Below are positions 23,133 through 35,870 of a DNA stretch of 64,000 bases, in pieces. Position 1 is the stretch's first letter. Every line of letters starts with the position of its first letter. The position numbers were made by a program, and so were the translations under genes. The stretch comes from Ciona savignyi (Eukaryota > Chordata > Ascidiacea > Phlebobranchia > Cionidae): the NCBI GenBank assembly GCA_000149265.1, contig CH003245.1:1256509-1320508 (forward strand), in the 5' to 3' direction. The notes under the pieces are model-generated. The model saw only the letters and a list, made by a program, of their open reading frames with translations. It ran no database searches and had not been told where the DNA came from.

Positions 23133-26100
23133 TGACGTCACGGCGGGTAAACGGGGGCGAGGCGACGGGTCGCGTCCACGTAGCGATTACAGCGTTTTCT
23201 TTCCGGATTCAGGGAAAACAAAAACATTGAAAAGGACGCGCGGCCTGAGAATTTTGCCGCGGGGCAGCCGCCAGTAAAATCAAAATCACACGGCAGCCGT
23301 GAAAAACTGATGGTTTGACTGTGCGACTCAACACACACATCTCCCCTGAATAATATTTTATGTTCCATCCGCGTGTTAAGTATAAGTTTGCAAATGAACA
23401 ATCATTGACTAAATGGCTCGACTGTCACCACGGCAATAAAACTTGTATCAAATTATTTGTTTAAAAATCGGCATTATTAAACAAAATTTGAAAAATCATC
23501 CAGATAAAAATGTCTAGCGAAATTTTCAAAGTGGCGTCAGTTTTTTAAATGTATTTTTTTTTCTTGTCATTTTAGACATCACTCGTTGTATACGAAACAG
23601 TGGCCTATCATGACGTAACGGGCCATCTTCAAGTGCTAGTTTCCGGCTTCTGGATGAACTCTGCTGGCGGTCGCTATGGTAGCCGCCAAAGGGCCAGGCA
23701 ATCGGAAGAGAGAACGGAAACAAGGGTAAACACGATAACAATGGATCCACCGCAGGGTAACATTAACCCCGACAACAGTGTGCTCAACTTATAAACATTA
23801 TTAATTAAGCATAGCGCTAATTTGCCCAGAGCGCTACTCGGAAAATTGGACAGATATAGTATGTACGTCCTTACAGTATGTAGTCACAAACTACTATACA
23901 GTTTCACTAATGCAAAAACAAGGAACCAATTTGAATAGACACTCTTTCACGTTCCCCTTTCCAGACCCATGAATCATTGCTCGTGCATGATTCTTTATAA
24001 TTTAAATCGAATCAGGCATGTTAACAATGTGCCCTCTAATTCGCGTTGTTTGATTCGGTTACTCCCGAGATAAACGCCGTGCATCTAATTACGCCCGCCC
24101 GATCAGATATTTCCAGGCTCAAAATCGAATTCCACGTCGCCTTGACCTTCAATCTTCAGCGCAGTCGTGACGCTCGTATCGAATTTACGCACGGATCTAT
24201 AATTCCGAAGATATTTTACTAATTAGACAGAGGCGTAAACCATCGATATGACAACAGAAATAGCTGCAATATGCTAATACGAGTAAAACTCATCCCACGT
24301 TCCGAGGTACAATCCATTGGCGTTGCGTAATCGAAATGTTCATTATTAATATTAATTAATAAAAGCGTCCAGTCATTGTTTCAAAATAAGCCGCCGTTTC
24401 TACTGCCATTAATCTGATAGGAACTATCGGAAGCAAGGCCAGCACTTAATATTCGATTATCGCCGTCAAATCTATTTTGCTCGCCACCGGGCTGTCACGT
24501 GATGGAGGAATGTGAGATGACAGTCAAGCCCATCGCGGCACGAATCTTTCCCGTGACGTCATCAAATACCCCCGCGTGCATTCCGATCAAGGTCAAGGTT
24601 AATATCGAATCTCTGCCGATGCATCCCGAGCACGGGTGGGTAATGGCGGTAGTTGCAAGGTTGTATTGTTGTCGACGGCATTATTACATCCGATATCTTA
24701 AATTCCTTTTCGGAAATGTTTGCCTTTCGAGCGATTTTCCGTGGGCCAACTGCCCCGAAGCGAAAATCGCGGTCACATTTTCGCTTAAACCAGTCTTCGG
24801 TTACGAGAGCTAGCGATCAATCAGCAAGATCCCCTGCTGGTCAAGCCACGCCAGACTTTCTCAAGAAAACCTGACTTGATAAAGGCATTGGAAAGATCAA
24901 TTCGTATACGATTAAGAACCGTAGTTTGGTCACTATATTTGTACAATAAGACCATAGGACACTCACTCTATTTGGCATGCCTCTCCATAAAAGTTAAATT
25001 TGGATTCGCAGGATAGTCTAACTATGGCTCGACACGATCACGCCTTATAATTTGGGGAACTAAAATTTAATTAACTCACTAAACAATAAAAAGTCTGCAG
25101 AATTACGATTCTTTTTAAACGGCTGTATTATGTAACCAAGCTGATCAAATAATTTTATTCGAACACATGCATGTAGCAATGAACAGTATATTGGTCAATT
25201 AAACAAGGATGTATATTCCGTATGCCTCTATAAATTTAATTTTATCGTCTTTCCTGCATATTCGCGGTTAGTTATATTCACAGCGATTACTGAATATACA
25301 ATTGCGCTCGACGACTTTAGCATCTCGAACTGTACAAAATCCCGAACTGTACAAATGCAACTTTGGTCGTTTTGAACAGCTTCGTCGAGTACGTGGGTGA
25401 AGGGTGGAGTATAAAACTCGCTCCCACGCTTGTGTTAAATTTGCTTATGAAATTAAACCGAACCGGGGTCAAATCCGCGGAAAGCTGGGTATGGCGCTGG
25501 GGTTTGGTGTTACGTATCAGCCTGCACAGCAAGCCTTGCCTGCACAACAGAACTCAGAGCGTAGTAGCTCTTCACCGTGACAGTGTTTCCACGACATTCA
25601 GCACTAGTTTAGGAAGCAGCTCGCAACCTTGGAAATAGCTTGCAACGAATAAGCAGTCCATGAATAGATCGTGTACAGTCTTTGGTATTGGACGAAAACC
25701 TAAAAATTTTGGAATAAAATGATAATTTAGTTTAAGTTTGAAATGATTGCACTTTTCTGGAAAGTTTTGAATTTTATCCCGGCAGCACAAAACACACTGA
25801 TATCGAATTCAGTTTGGTTGCAGATGTGTGGCGCCTGGACCCTGGAGTCGGCGTCTATGCATGACACTCTAAATCAAAGAACTCTCTGCGAATCGGACGA
25901 ATACTGCATGCATTGGGAGTGTTTATTCACAACTATTACCATACAATAGTTACACACTTAATCCTATTTACTCTCGCTGTGACTGGCCAGGTTCTCATGC
26001 ATTTAAAATGCAAAGTGCGGGTTTCTCATGGCATCGACCCTTTGTGAAAAGTACTATTCACAATAATGCGATTAGCGAAGGGTAATATTAGCGAGTACAA

Positions 26101-29100
26101 TACATCCCCACGAACCGGTGTTCCATTAGCGTAGAAATCATTTCCAACACACAAAAGATGTTTGTTTGCTGTATAGGGCAAGAAATTGAACGACTCAGGT
26201 AGCCTCCTCTGCTCACTTGAGAGCTGTGGCGGGCAAAATAATTAAATCTCGCTTAATTTGTGGCAGAAACAACCGGTCCTGCTTTTGTTCCAGTAACTAG
26301 TTTGTTACAGCCACAAAGCAATCACCAGTTCGCTTGTGTAACTCGACCCGGGGTTAAAATAACTGCTTCTCAACGAGGCTCGGGTGTCTTCTCACCCAGC
26401 GACGGGGACCCCGCGGTATAAACAAAGTTTCCTCATCCTGGGACCACGAAAGGGGTGAAACAACCTTGCGGGGGTTGGGTTGCAAAACCCCGGTCTAGCT
26501 GCGATCAATGTGAGCGAACAATAGACCTTTGTTACGTCGACAGGTAAAGCACGCGTTACGCGCCTGCGCATGTCCGGTTTAAAGATTATTTTAGGGAATA
26601 TTTCCGTCGGTAGCCGGCAACAAGATTTCAATACGTGGTATCCGTCCTAGCGTATCAACCTTGATTGTCGTCGTTCGGATTTATGAATAAAGACAACGCC
26701 CTTGCCTTTGATACACAAATTAAATTAATGAATTTAGGAAAAGTATTAAAATAAGATTTTAATCAAATAAAAAGTTCGACCAAATCAATTGTTTACTTAA
26801 ACCTGCAAGGACTTATAAGTGGGGACCTAGTTTACAGGTTTAAAAAATGCGGTATTTACTTGGTTAAAAATAATTCAAACAAAGTTTCTCGAGCGAAAAG
26901 CCGTAGTGGTGACCGGATACGGCGACGAGAGTAATTCGTATTACAAAATCAGTAGGCCATGTTAGACGCAGGGAACACTGTCCGCTTGGTCCTTGAAATT
27001 AGTGGCTGGCGAGGCAATATAAGCGGTGAAGTCGTCGTGCGGAACGACAAGCTCATTCAAAGACTTCCTGTCTATTGTCAGCCATCCACTCGGAGAGCCA
27101 GTTGGGGTCTTCAGAAACCAGCCGACCGAATCGACCATTGTGATCGCATAGATGCTGCGCTTCCGTCCGTCCGTAATGTAACTGGCGCTTGTAGATTAGT
27201 ATTTTCGGACCCACGAAAGAGGAATTACCGAAAACCACATCCTGAGCGCACCTCAATAATTGCTTCTATTTATATAAGCGTTCGGCAGCCTAACTTTCCA
27301 TTCCCGTAAATTACAACTCGAAACACTGTAACATAACATTCTGGGCAGTTTCCGTCGCGATTATTCTGATCTACTCTTTGTAACACGAAATGATAAGCGG
27401 ATAAAATCGTCATTCTTGACGTTGAAAGCTTTGTGACGTCACAAAATGGGTTAAAACCCAGCGGGACCGATCGTTCCCCGCCACTCAAATACAACACAGC
27501 AGGTTTCAATGTAAAGAAACTTAGAAGTATTGTGCGAATGCTGTTTTAGGTGGCTTGCCATTGAATTAGTCTACCAGTACCTTGACATAACAAGCGTACG
27601 CACGGCTCTACGCTTTTGCCGGTAAAAATTCAAACGATTTGTACATTTGTGCCAAACATGCTGTCGTATTGCTTCATTCAAATCTGGAAACCAGTGTATA
27701 CTAATCTTGATTGTTAGCCAGTACGACCGCGGTAAATTTTATTGTGACGTCACAAGGCGTGCGAGCTGGCGGTATATTGCGATTGGGTCGCGAATTCGGA
27801 AGCAATTTTGCCAAAAATATGCGATTTTTGACGCTGATTGCTCTTTAATGGGGGGCCAGCATGATTCCCGAATCATATAAGGAAAGGCACTTTCGCCAAT
27901 AAAACCGCAGTCTGAAAAGGCTAAATTTAAACAGTTATATGGGAAAACTTGTTTCCGCCCGACATTTACACGTAGAGAAATTTGCTTACAGCCAAAGTCC
28001 CAATAACCACTCGGTTTTATTAATGTCCTATTGTTTGACCCGGGTTTATGCTTTTTGACCTATTTACAAGCCAACACAAACTCTACAACCGAATTCTTAA
28101 AAGAAGGTTCGCTCGAATTGTTTATTTTCGAGAACCTTCAAATTTAATATCCTGTCTATTTAATTTTAACATCAACCTAAGCTCGCTGTTCTCAAAACAT
28201 CAACCAAGCTTAAAAATCGAGCACTCAATAACGTTAATTTTCTTTGTGTATTGTTTCTCGGTGGTGGACCAAGGATACTCGACGTCGTCATCAATGTCAA
28301 TTGTGAGCACACAATAAAATAAAACGGCCTAACAGTTATTGTGGGGGTAGTGGGGGGAAAGTGGTGATGGAAAATGAATGTTAACGGCATGCTGGTCGTT
28401 ACATTGGTCGAGCAAAACGGATAAAACGGGAATAGAATCTAAAGTTTTAATCGACGCTTTCATCAATAGTCTATCTCTATACATAAATATTTCAATGCGG
28501 TATGGTACAATTTAAACACGACGACAGGGCGACTCTGAGAAATGAAATTATCGGAAGAAAAAAAACGAACGAACGAGAGAAATTGAAACGAAAGGGGGGC
28601 TGCTCTTGCCGCGAGGGGGGCTCGGAGAGGGAAGGGGGGTTAGTGGGTGGCGTTGGTGAGGGGTACATTAGTTTGGGATAGGTTGGCAAAGGAGTAAGCC
28701 CTAGGCTTGTAGAATAAATAAGAACCGGAGAATAAATAAAAAGAACTTTTCGAAAAGTAGCAGAAACGGCCGAAGAAATGAAACATGAAAACTTGGCAAT
28801 CGTATAGTGTGCGCGTGCGCTGGTACACGGGCTGGGTCTATCGTGGCAGCGTGGGTGAGAAGCTATTTTGCAGGCTGCAAGAAGCAAGCGTGGTCAGTCG
28901 TGGACAGTGATGCCCGGTTTCTCGGGACCACTGCTACCACTTTTCTTATTTGGCCGCGGTCGGGGGCGCGGAAGGGAGGTAAATAAAATGCAATAACGGA
29001 AACGGCATGGGAGGTATCGCGGTGTTTCCCCTCGGGGCGGGAACTGGGTTCGTATTTTGAAATATTAATCTCTCTGGCACCTCGGCGCCGTCGATGAGTC

Positions 29101-32100
29101 TTGGTTCTCTGGTTTGCGAGATCATGTTCCTGTCCGTCATCTGTACGAGTCCTTGCACTTACAGCCCTTCTTGGGCGAACACGCCTTGCAAGCCCGAGTG
29201 CAGCCTACCGCCACTGGGTAGCATAGCAAACAGGGCAGGAATATGGAGAGGACAGCGAGTGCTGACCAACGAAGACAGCAATTGGGTGCGCGACACGAGA
29301 ACGGCTTGTCAACCAACTCCTCGTTCTCCTCGTAGTTCGTGCAGTGATAGAGGCCGCCCTTTAAACAATACACGCAGGTGGCGACCTCAATACAGTCTTG
29401 AGCACTACACACGGATCGCCGGTTGCACATGAAACAGCTGCGGGAAGATCGCTGTGCGTCGGCGTCGTCGTTGGTACTGCCCTGGCATCGCGGGCAGTTC
29501 TTACACCGCGGACAAACCTCTTCAAGCTTGTTACCGTTCCCATCAGGATTACCTCCCAATAACTGTCGCTCGTCGTCCTTATGCGAACCGGTTGAGGAGG
29601 TTCGAACCAAGTCCTTTTTTAGCGTTGAATTTTCGGTGGAAATTGAGGTTTTTGTCGATTTATTACTTTTTAAATCGACAACGAGGGACTTTTTTAAAAG
29701 GTCATCTGTGCTTGTCTTGGTTGACTTGGACGTTTTTTTACTCTGTGCTTTCGGTTGAGCAACCACTACTCTTGCTTTGATATCGTTCGATCTGGTGTTA
29801 TCGGTCGGCGACGGCTGGACAGTTTGCACCGGTCCGGTGGAAATCGTTTGAGTAATAGCGTCAACCTTATTCGAACGTGGTTTCACCTCGACGCCCAACC
29901 GTGCCGCTACATCGGGAGGTGGGGGCGGTGGGCGCGGAGGAGGGATGTTTAAGTTCCTGGCAGGTGTAGAGGAATCGTTCGAGGAGGGTAGTGGTGGCGC
30001 CGGCCTCGATCGATGTAAAATGTCGTCGCCGCTCAACTGACGTCGAGGGTGGGAGTGACCGATCGTGAACGGTCGTGCAGGTACGACTGGGGCGAAACGG
30101 TCGCCGTCAGTGAACCTGAGGTCCCGAGAGACGAGATGGGATGGCAGGGAGGAGGTTGTAATCCTTGCAACCGAACCCGGCAGCGGGTGAGGTTGACAGT
30201 GGCGTCGCGATCTGTGGTGTCTGCTACTCCTATGCTCCCGGTGGTGGCGGTGATGTCGCTCCTCGCGGTGCCGCTCCGCATCCCGAGCAGAGAAGGAGAG
30301 AGCACTGCTTGATGCCGGAGCAGAACCGGGTCTTAACCTTTGACCAGGGTGCTCGGTGTAGTCGTTGTCGACGGCTCGGTTTCGGGCGTTGCTGCTGCTT
30401 CCAAGCAGAGACATGTTAGATACATTAGACGGTGTTGTGTTAGTGGTGCTTCGATTGGCGGGCTCCGATCTCGCGTTTGTGGAAGATGAACGAATTCTGA
30501 ACATTGTCCGTTCAACGTAGCATCATACAGGTAAATCCACTAGAAATTGTATCCGCTAATGCAGGAACTCGGTCGATTTCTATAGGTTGATCGCAATCCA
30601 ACAGAGGACTAGCGATTTCGTTCAATTATAGCTAATCTAATTCAGATGACTGAACTTCTGGAGCGTCTGCAAATAATAGAAAGAACTGGTTAGGTTTCCA
30701 TTTTACAAATAAACTAAAGTTCGATATATTAAAGTATGCGATTCGGCGGCCAATCCGTATAAGCCACACAAGTAGATGCGTGATCTCGCGTAAGAGGCGT
30801 AACTGGGTCAGGAATGTTACTCTTAAGGATCGCACCTCGGCTGCTGAACTATTCGGCTGCTCTGCACAAAGCTAAATTGAACATGCTCACTTCAAGGCGC
30901 CCACATCCGCTTTTAGTTTTAATTCTATCGACCTATTGAACGCGGGTTGTAACGGTGGCGAAATCCGGTCTATCAATTCTAAATCGAATGCATTGAAATC
31001 GTGCTGGCGCGCGCACACTCAATTCTCACCGCAACGCCTCAGGCTCCAGTGCACGCAGGCGCACACGCACGCCGTCCTGCTCAACAGGATTCCACGGATT
31101 AGCGTCAAATCTTGGCGAGTAACAACTCATTCGACTTGGCTTAGACTTTTTCGCCCCTGCTCTACAGTAAATATCGCTTGAGTGTGTGTCCAGAGCACGC
31201 ATTGTGATCCAGTTCATCTCCGGTGACGCGTCGCAATTAACCTCAACGTCTTCGCGCAGCGTTCAGAGCTCATATTTCAACGAGGTGACAGAACTCACAC
31301 AGACCCATTCCCACTTTCCAAGCTCCGACCGCGACTGACGCGAAGCGTTGTGAGCCTAGCGAGCCTTAGCTACGCCTGAGCACACCACATCGCGATAACA
31401 TCGATGGCGGATGACAGAGCGCGGCGAGGCCGGAAATTGACGGAGGGATTACCCGATCTCGCTCCACTGTTGTGAGCGACGACAGTACGAGGTTGTATCC
31501 GGATTATTCAAATTCTTACTTGCTCGTCATAGGAACATGCGCGATCTAGCTGCCGCTGCAACTAAACGCGAGTGCCAAGCTCCGTCGCTGTTAAAAGGAC
31601 TTAAAAAAAGGCTACTGATGACAATCGCGCCTTCACGCGATTAGAACAATGAGATGAAACACTCTTGATCTCGCACTTCCGCGCTGTGACGTCATCTTGG
31701 ACCAGTTCTGACACCTGTCAGCGCAGCGGCCGATTTTAACGTCGATACAAGTTTACAATCAAACCTGTGATGTCACTATCAGAAATTCGCGACCCACTTA
31801 TCTCCAGCGACGACCAACAATTGCTTTTGTTACATTTCCTTTCTTACGAATGGCGGACAAAGGGAAGTCGCCATAGACAATTAGTCTCGATAATCTCGAT
31901 CTATTAAAGCGACTACCAACAATAGGTCACTGTTTCATGTACCACTAGTTTTAGAAACATTGTGAGCCCGGGGCCACTGACAATTAATGTTGGTAGAAAA
32001 TTAAGAATTGACTTTCGCAATCGAAGAGTCGCCCCCGTCGGCACCACGACAGCGGTAGCGTCTCGTCGCGTTCTAACGCGTTGTTTAATAGAAACTGTAA

Positions 32101-33428
32101 ACATGACTGCCGTAAAACGCGCAGTAAATCGGGTCCGAAATGACCTAAGCACCGGCTGTCGGAACTAACAGTCGCTCGTCAACTCACAGTGCCCTCTGTG
32201 ATGTAATAACTGCGCGGAAGCGATGATTTCATCACGTGATATCCCTGAGATGATGATATGTTATTACCGCGGCTCATATCCGCGACGGGCGATGGTGCTT
32301 ATTTCGCACCGGACGCAGGGAAACTACGCGCCGGTGAAAGTGAACGCAAACAAGTGCGCTTCAAGCGAGGTTAAGAACGAGTTTAAGAGAGCTTATTCTA
32401 CAAGGTCGCGGATTTCGAGCGAACGCCAGTCAATATCCCGGTTATTGAAGAATGTCGAGCAGGAAATTTTAATACAAATCACCAGAGCCAAAAGACGTCA
32501 TTAAATTTCACTGGCCATACGCGCGGGTGCCTGAAATAAGCTTGGCGCCAGCAGGCTTTCAACACACGCGGCAGTCCCACTCCCGTGACCACATCCAAAG
32601 TGGCAATGCCGGGAATTGCAGAGCGAGGCAATATAAATGCTATATCGAGCCGACACACATGTACCGCTTTGATTAGATAGCGATCAAAGCTTGGAAAACA
32701 TTTAATAATGTCTGCCGAGGTCGGCCCCAAAGAACAAAGCGTCGATGACCTAGGAAGTAACTGTTTAATTTTAAACACTCGTTTCCCGACAATGACACAG
32801 CGGTGGTTAACAATGAGACGCTGTTTGCATCATAAACCCACATGACACAGTTCTTCAGGCCGGCGAGCGGAATAGCAAACACGAGTGTGGAACCGCTGCC
32901 ATTTCGAGATCGCCTTGTTACCTTTCTAAAAGGAACTCTGTCGACCAGGCGACTGCCAATTTGCGAAGTGGCCCCGATCAATAGCATCCGGTGGAATTCG
33001 ATTTTCCTAAAATACTCGCGGTGCTGATGTTAATAGCAGGCTGGGTCGAGCTCATGTTTAATAGGATCGGGTTATGGGCGTTGCTCCGTTCGGGTGGTAA
33101 TTGGGGTAGTACCCTGAGTGAGGGGGGTCGTCATGCTCTAACGCAATCTGGGCGGCTGGAAAACAACACAAGCAGACGCGCGATCTCAATCAAGTGCGCG
33201 AACAGAAATAGGGAGAAGCTGGCTAAATCGAAACCCCAATTTCCTCGCCGAGTTCGGTAATTAAATTCCGAGGGGAGGCCAGGTGGGAATCGAATTCCTG
33301 GAACAGAACAACATGGCGCATGCGATATGTAGCTGCGGTGGTCGGGTTTCGACACCACCGCCCACTCCGGACGCCCGAGCGAAAGAAATCCCGGAAAAGT
33401 TAAACCGATCACCCAGTTGATGACGTCA
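23133..33428. promoter_or_regulatory. Cluster of six full CRE-type sites around Sprouty
   Basis: The palindrome TGACGTCA, the CREB/ATF consensus, occurs at 23133, 24554, 27434, 27745, 31687 and 33421. Two more lie at 54880 and 55893. By base composition (about 40% GC) I would expect roughly 0.4 copies in 34 kb. The sites flank Sprouty on both sides, which suggests cAMP- or ATF-linked control, but function is inference. Confidence 0.45.
29137..30504 (-). CDS. SPRY: Sprouty, receptor tyrosine kinase signalling inhibitor
   Basis: Sprouty proteins are induced by FGF/EGF signalling and feed back to block Ras-Raf-ERK activation at the plasma membrane. This single uninterrupted frame encodes 455 residues. 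An in-frame TGA lies seven codons upstream of the ATG at 30504, supporting that start. NDYTEHP around Tyr49 matches the conserved N-terminal tyrosine motif that, once phosphorylated, binds SH2 proteins such as Cbl. The middle is a long low-complexity stretch: Ser/Arg/His-rich to about residue 110, proline tracts (PAPPLPS, PPPRPPPPPPD) as possible SH3 ligands, then a Lys/Ser/Thr-rich part. The cysteine-rich Sprouty domain starts near residue 331 (CPRCKNCPRC). It includes CVYCLKGGLYHC, CCLRWSALAVLSIFLPCLLC and GCKCKD, about 120 residues as usual. No EVH1 domain is present, so it is Sprouty rather than Spred. The minus-strand AATAAA near 28015-28020 may end the transcript. Confidence 0.96.
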   Translation of the reverse strand: MFRIRSSSTNARSEPANRSTTNTTPSNVSNMSLLGSSSNARNRAVDNDYTEHPGQRLRPGSAPASSSALSFSARDAERHREERHHRHHREHRSSRHHRSRRHCQPHPLPGSVARITTSSLPSHLVSRDLRFTDGDRFAPVVPARPFTIGHSHPRRQLSGDDILHRSRPAPPLPSSNDSSTPARNLNIPPPRPPPPPPDVAARLGVEVKPRSNKVDAITQTISTGPVQTVQPSPTDNTRSNDIKARVVVAQPKAQSKKTSKSTKTSTDDLLKKSLVVDLKSNKSTKTSISTENSTLKKDLVRTSSTGSHKDDERQLLGGNPDGNGNKLEEVCPRCKNCPRCQGSTNDDADAQRSSRSCFMCNRRSVCSAQDCIEVATCVYCLKGGLYHCTNYEENEELVDKPFSCRAPNCCLRWSALAVLSIFLPCLLCYPVAVGCTRACKACSPKKGCKCKDSYR

Positions 33429-35870
33429 AAGGGTAACCCGAATCGCCATGACACCCGCATTTAACTCGCTATCCAACCGTCCTGTTTTGCGAAAACCTCG
33501 ATCGGAAATTTAGTCAAAACACAGCGGGAATTCGAGTCTGCCTACTCGGCAGTAATAAGCACTTGCGCCCGACGAAGTAGCTCTAATTTACAAGGTACAA
33601 GCCGAGTGAGGCGTTAACACTTCCAGGAAACACCACTCTAAGCCACCCAAGTAGAGCGCTGCTTTTTAACTTCAGTCATAAAATATCGCTGTCTGAAATT
33701 ATTTTTCCAGGTCAAGATAAGCAGTTCCGCGACGGCACGTTTATCACTAAACATTAACAGACTGGTTTTTTAACATTTTCCCGTTGCGAGCCGCCTTTGT
33801 TGCTACAGGACAACAATCAATCTTGGAAGATTTCGCAATCTCCTCAACCGCCGAGTTTAAAACATCCGCTGTGAATCACCGCCGTAAATAGTCCGTGCGC
33901 TATTCGTCACCGCGACACTCACTTTCACGGTTTGGTAAACGATAACTATACTTATCCGCTGTCCCTATATCCTAACTTGTTAAATTCGCTTAGGTCTTAC
34001 ATAATCCGGTTTAATCATTGCGGCCAGGCTAAATATACACACGGCATGTCCCCTCTACGTTCCAAGGGAAACCGGTACATCGATGGCGACAATTAGCTAG
34101 CAGGACTGTTCTGCACAAGCAACTGCATTTTTATAAGGAGTCTATAGCATGTAACATAGCGATGCTGCTTCGCATAAAAGCAATAGGCCATTTCTCGTTT
34201 TCTGACTTGTCCAACAGTATCGTCCCATAAGGTGTTAATCCAAAGCGTAAGTATCCGGAGTCATTTTCGGCAACATAGTTTAACAAGTTTATAATTTCCT
34301 ATATTCACCTGTTAAAAGAAAGTATTGAGATTAGTAAAATACATTGCACAAGTTATACTGCAACTCGATGATTAACTACACCGGGAGCGACGCACCGAAT
34401 CCCCGCGCACTCTGCACCGCTCGCTCGATGTCTGTTTGCGGCTATGCGAGAATCCTTCGACCTCATTTGGCTCTTCAAATGAAGCAACCGGGCTGTCGCC
34501 GCATTTCCTTTTTCGCGGCGCGTTCTTCAGCGATTTGGCACTGACCCGCGAAACGAAGAGTTCGCAACTATGCGCCGCGGGCAAACGCGCCAGGAGAAGG
34601 AAAGAGAAAACGAGAGGAAGGAGCAGCGGAAGAGAAGCGGAAGGTAGAACGGGTCACGTGACGAATCGGCGAAGAAATCTTCTTTCTTAATGAATCTCGC
34701 TCCCTCGGGCGAATGAGATTCGGCTATTATTGTTACGAGCTCCCTCCCCGGCCCGCCACGCTGCTACATTCATATCCGGTTTAAAAGAAAGCTTCGTGTC
34801 CGCTCAACAGCGCTATGAGAGCGATCGACTGACTGTGGGCGAACGCGCGCTTTTTGCTCCACAGACAAGAGAGCGGACAGGAAGGGGAGAGAGTTTAAAG
34901 AGAGTTAGACGCGACGACCGGACACATTTAAGACGTAACAATGTAATATTTCTCGCTTTTATTCGGCTGCATTTTGGTCAGCGCGGGCCTTGCCTGTCAC
35001 TTTTGTCGCTACAGAGCAACGTCGTCTCGCGAATAAAAAACAGAGAGTTTGAAGCATCACAAACAAACTAATAAATTCAAACAACGCGACCAGTAAAAAC
35101 TTTCAATAACTTAATAATGATGCTTTCCCTGCGCACTACTACTTATCTCTTGCCTATATGAAAACAAATCTTACTATTTCATCATGCGACATACGTTTGG
35201 CAGGAAACATTCGGTCGGATATCCACGTGCCGGGTCATAATAGTATGTCGTCATATCCTTGCCATGCTTTGAGCAGGAAGGGAGGAAAATACCGGAAAAT
35301 AGTGAAATATAAACTTCTGTCGTCGAAAATAATTTTAGAGGTGTTCGAGAATTTATCTTAAAAATCACCCCATATATATCAGTTACGCCTTCCTTATAAA
35401 GAAAGATTTGAAACACGGAATACCACGATCGAAATTTAAACAATTAAACAGTGACGTGGGTGCCAGTATAACATCGATGTAAAACATCCTTTTGTTTTAT
35501 AATAAAATACTATCTTGGCTTGAAAAAATAACCAAAAATTAAAAATTTTACAGAGACTATCAGTAATAAGGAAAGTGAAAGATTTGGCAGATGGGATAAA
35601 ACAAACAGCTGCCTTGTCTTTCACTTTCATATTAATTATCATGAATAACTCACACGCTAACCCTGCTAGCAACTGATCATGGACGCCTTCGACCTTATTA
35701 AAGTAATCTGTTTAAAACGTACATCTAACTTTTGCCAATCCGGTTGGTGGGCGCTCTCTGGTTTTTAGACTATAGCTGCACAGAAGTCAATTGACTGGTC
35801 GGTATAAACCCGACACTTCACTACTATATACGGAGGCCCGCGCGTCATACAGAAGAAAAAATATTAATCT
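30505..35870. other. Sprouty upstream region, GC-richer, no gene recognised
   Basis: This is the 5' flank of Sprouty (minus strand). It is richer in GC and CpG than the rest of the window. I see no clear TATA box just upstream of the gene, so the promoter is probably TATA-less. TGACGTCA sites lie at 31687 and 33421 and a GGAA cluster at 34599-34642. Open frames here show no family resemblance. Confidence 0.5.
34599..34662. promoter_or_regulatory. GGAA (ETS-core) cluster next to a CACGTG palindrome
   Basis: Four GGAA cores occur in 44 bp (34599, 34616, 34628, 34639), the last two as CGGAAG, a good ETS match. The 10-bp palindrome GTCACGTGAC follows at 34653-34662. ETS factors mediate FGF/ERK transcription and Sprouty is a typical ERK target, so an FGF-responsive enhancer is conceivable. 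The purine-rich context makes chance clusters likely, hence low confidence. Confidence 0.3.

Larger units (their letters stand above)
17878..29136. other. Intergenic region between CCDC12 and Sprouty
   Basis: I see no recognisable protein-coding or structural RNA gene on either strand; the open frames are short and resemble nothing I know. It contains the CCDC12 promoter side and the Sprouty 3' side. On the minus strand AATAAA corresponds to TTTATT at 28015-28020, a possible poly(A) signal. There is an imperfect hairpin at 18315-18379, a short tandem repeat at 18559-18593, and TGACGTCA at 23133, 24554, 27434 and 27745. GC content rises toward the Sprouty gene. Confidence 0.55.

Noticed and set aside
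28492..28887. Minus-strand frame of 131 codons with a proline-rich part (PTPPTNPPSLSEPP)
   Set aside because: It lies in the likely Sprouty 3' UTR and arises from a G-rich purine tract on the other strand; no homology recognised.
29423..29780. Plus-strand frames of about 110 codons opposite Sprouty
   Set aside because: They are antisense shadows of the Sprouty coding sequence.
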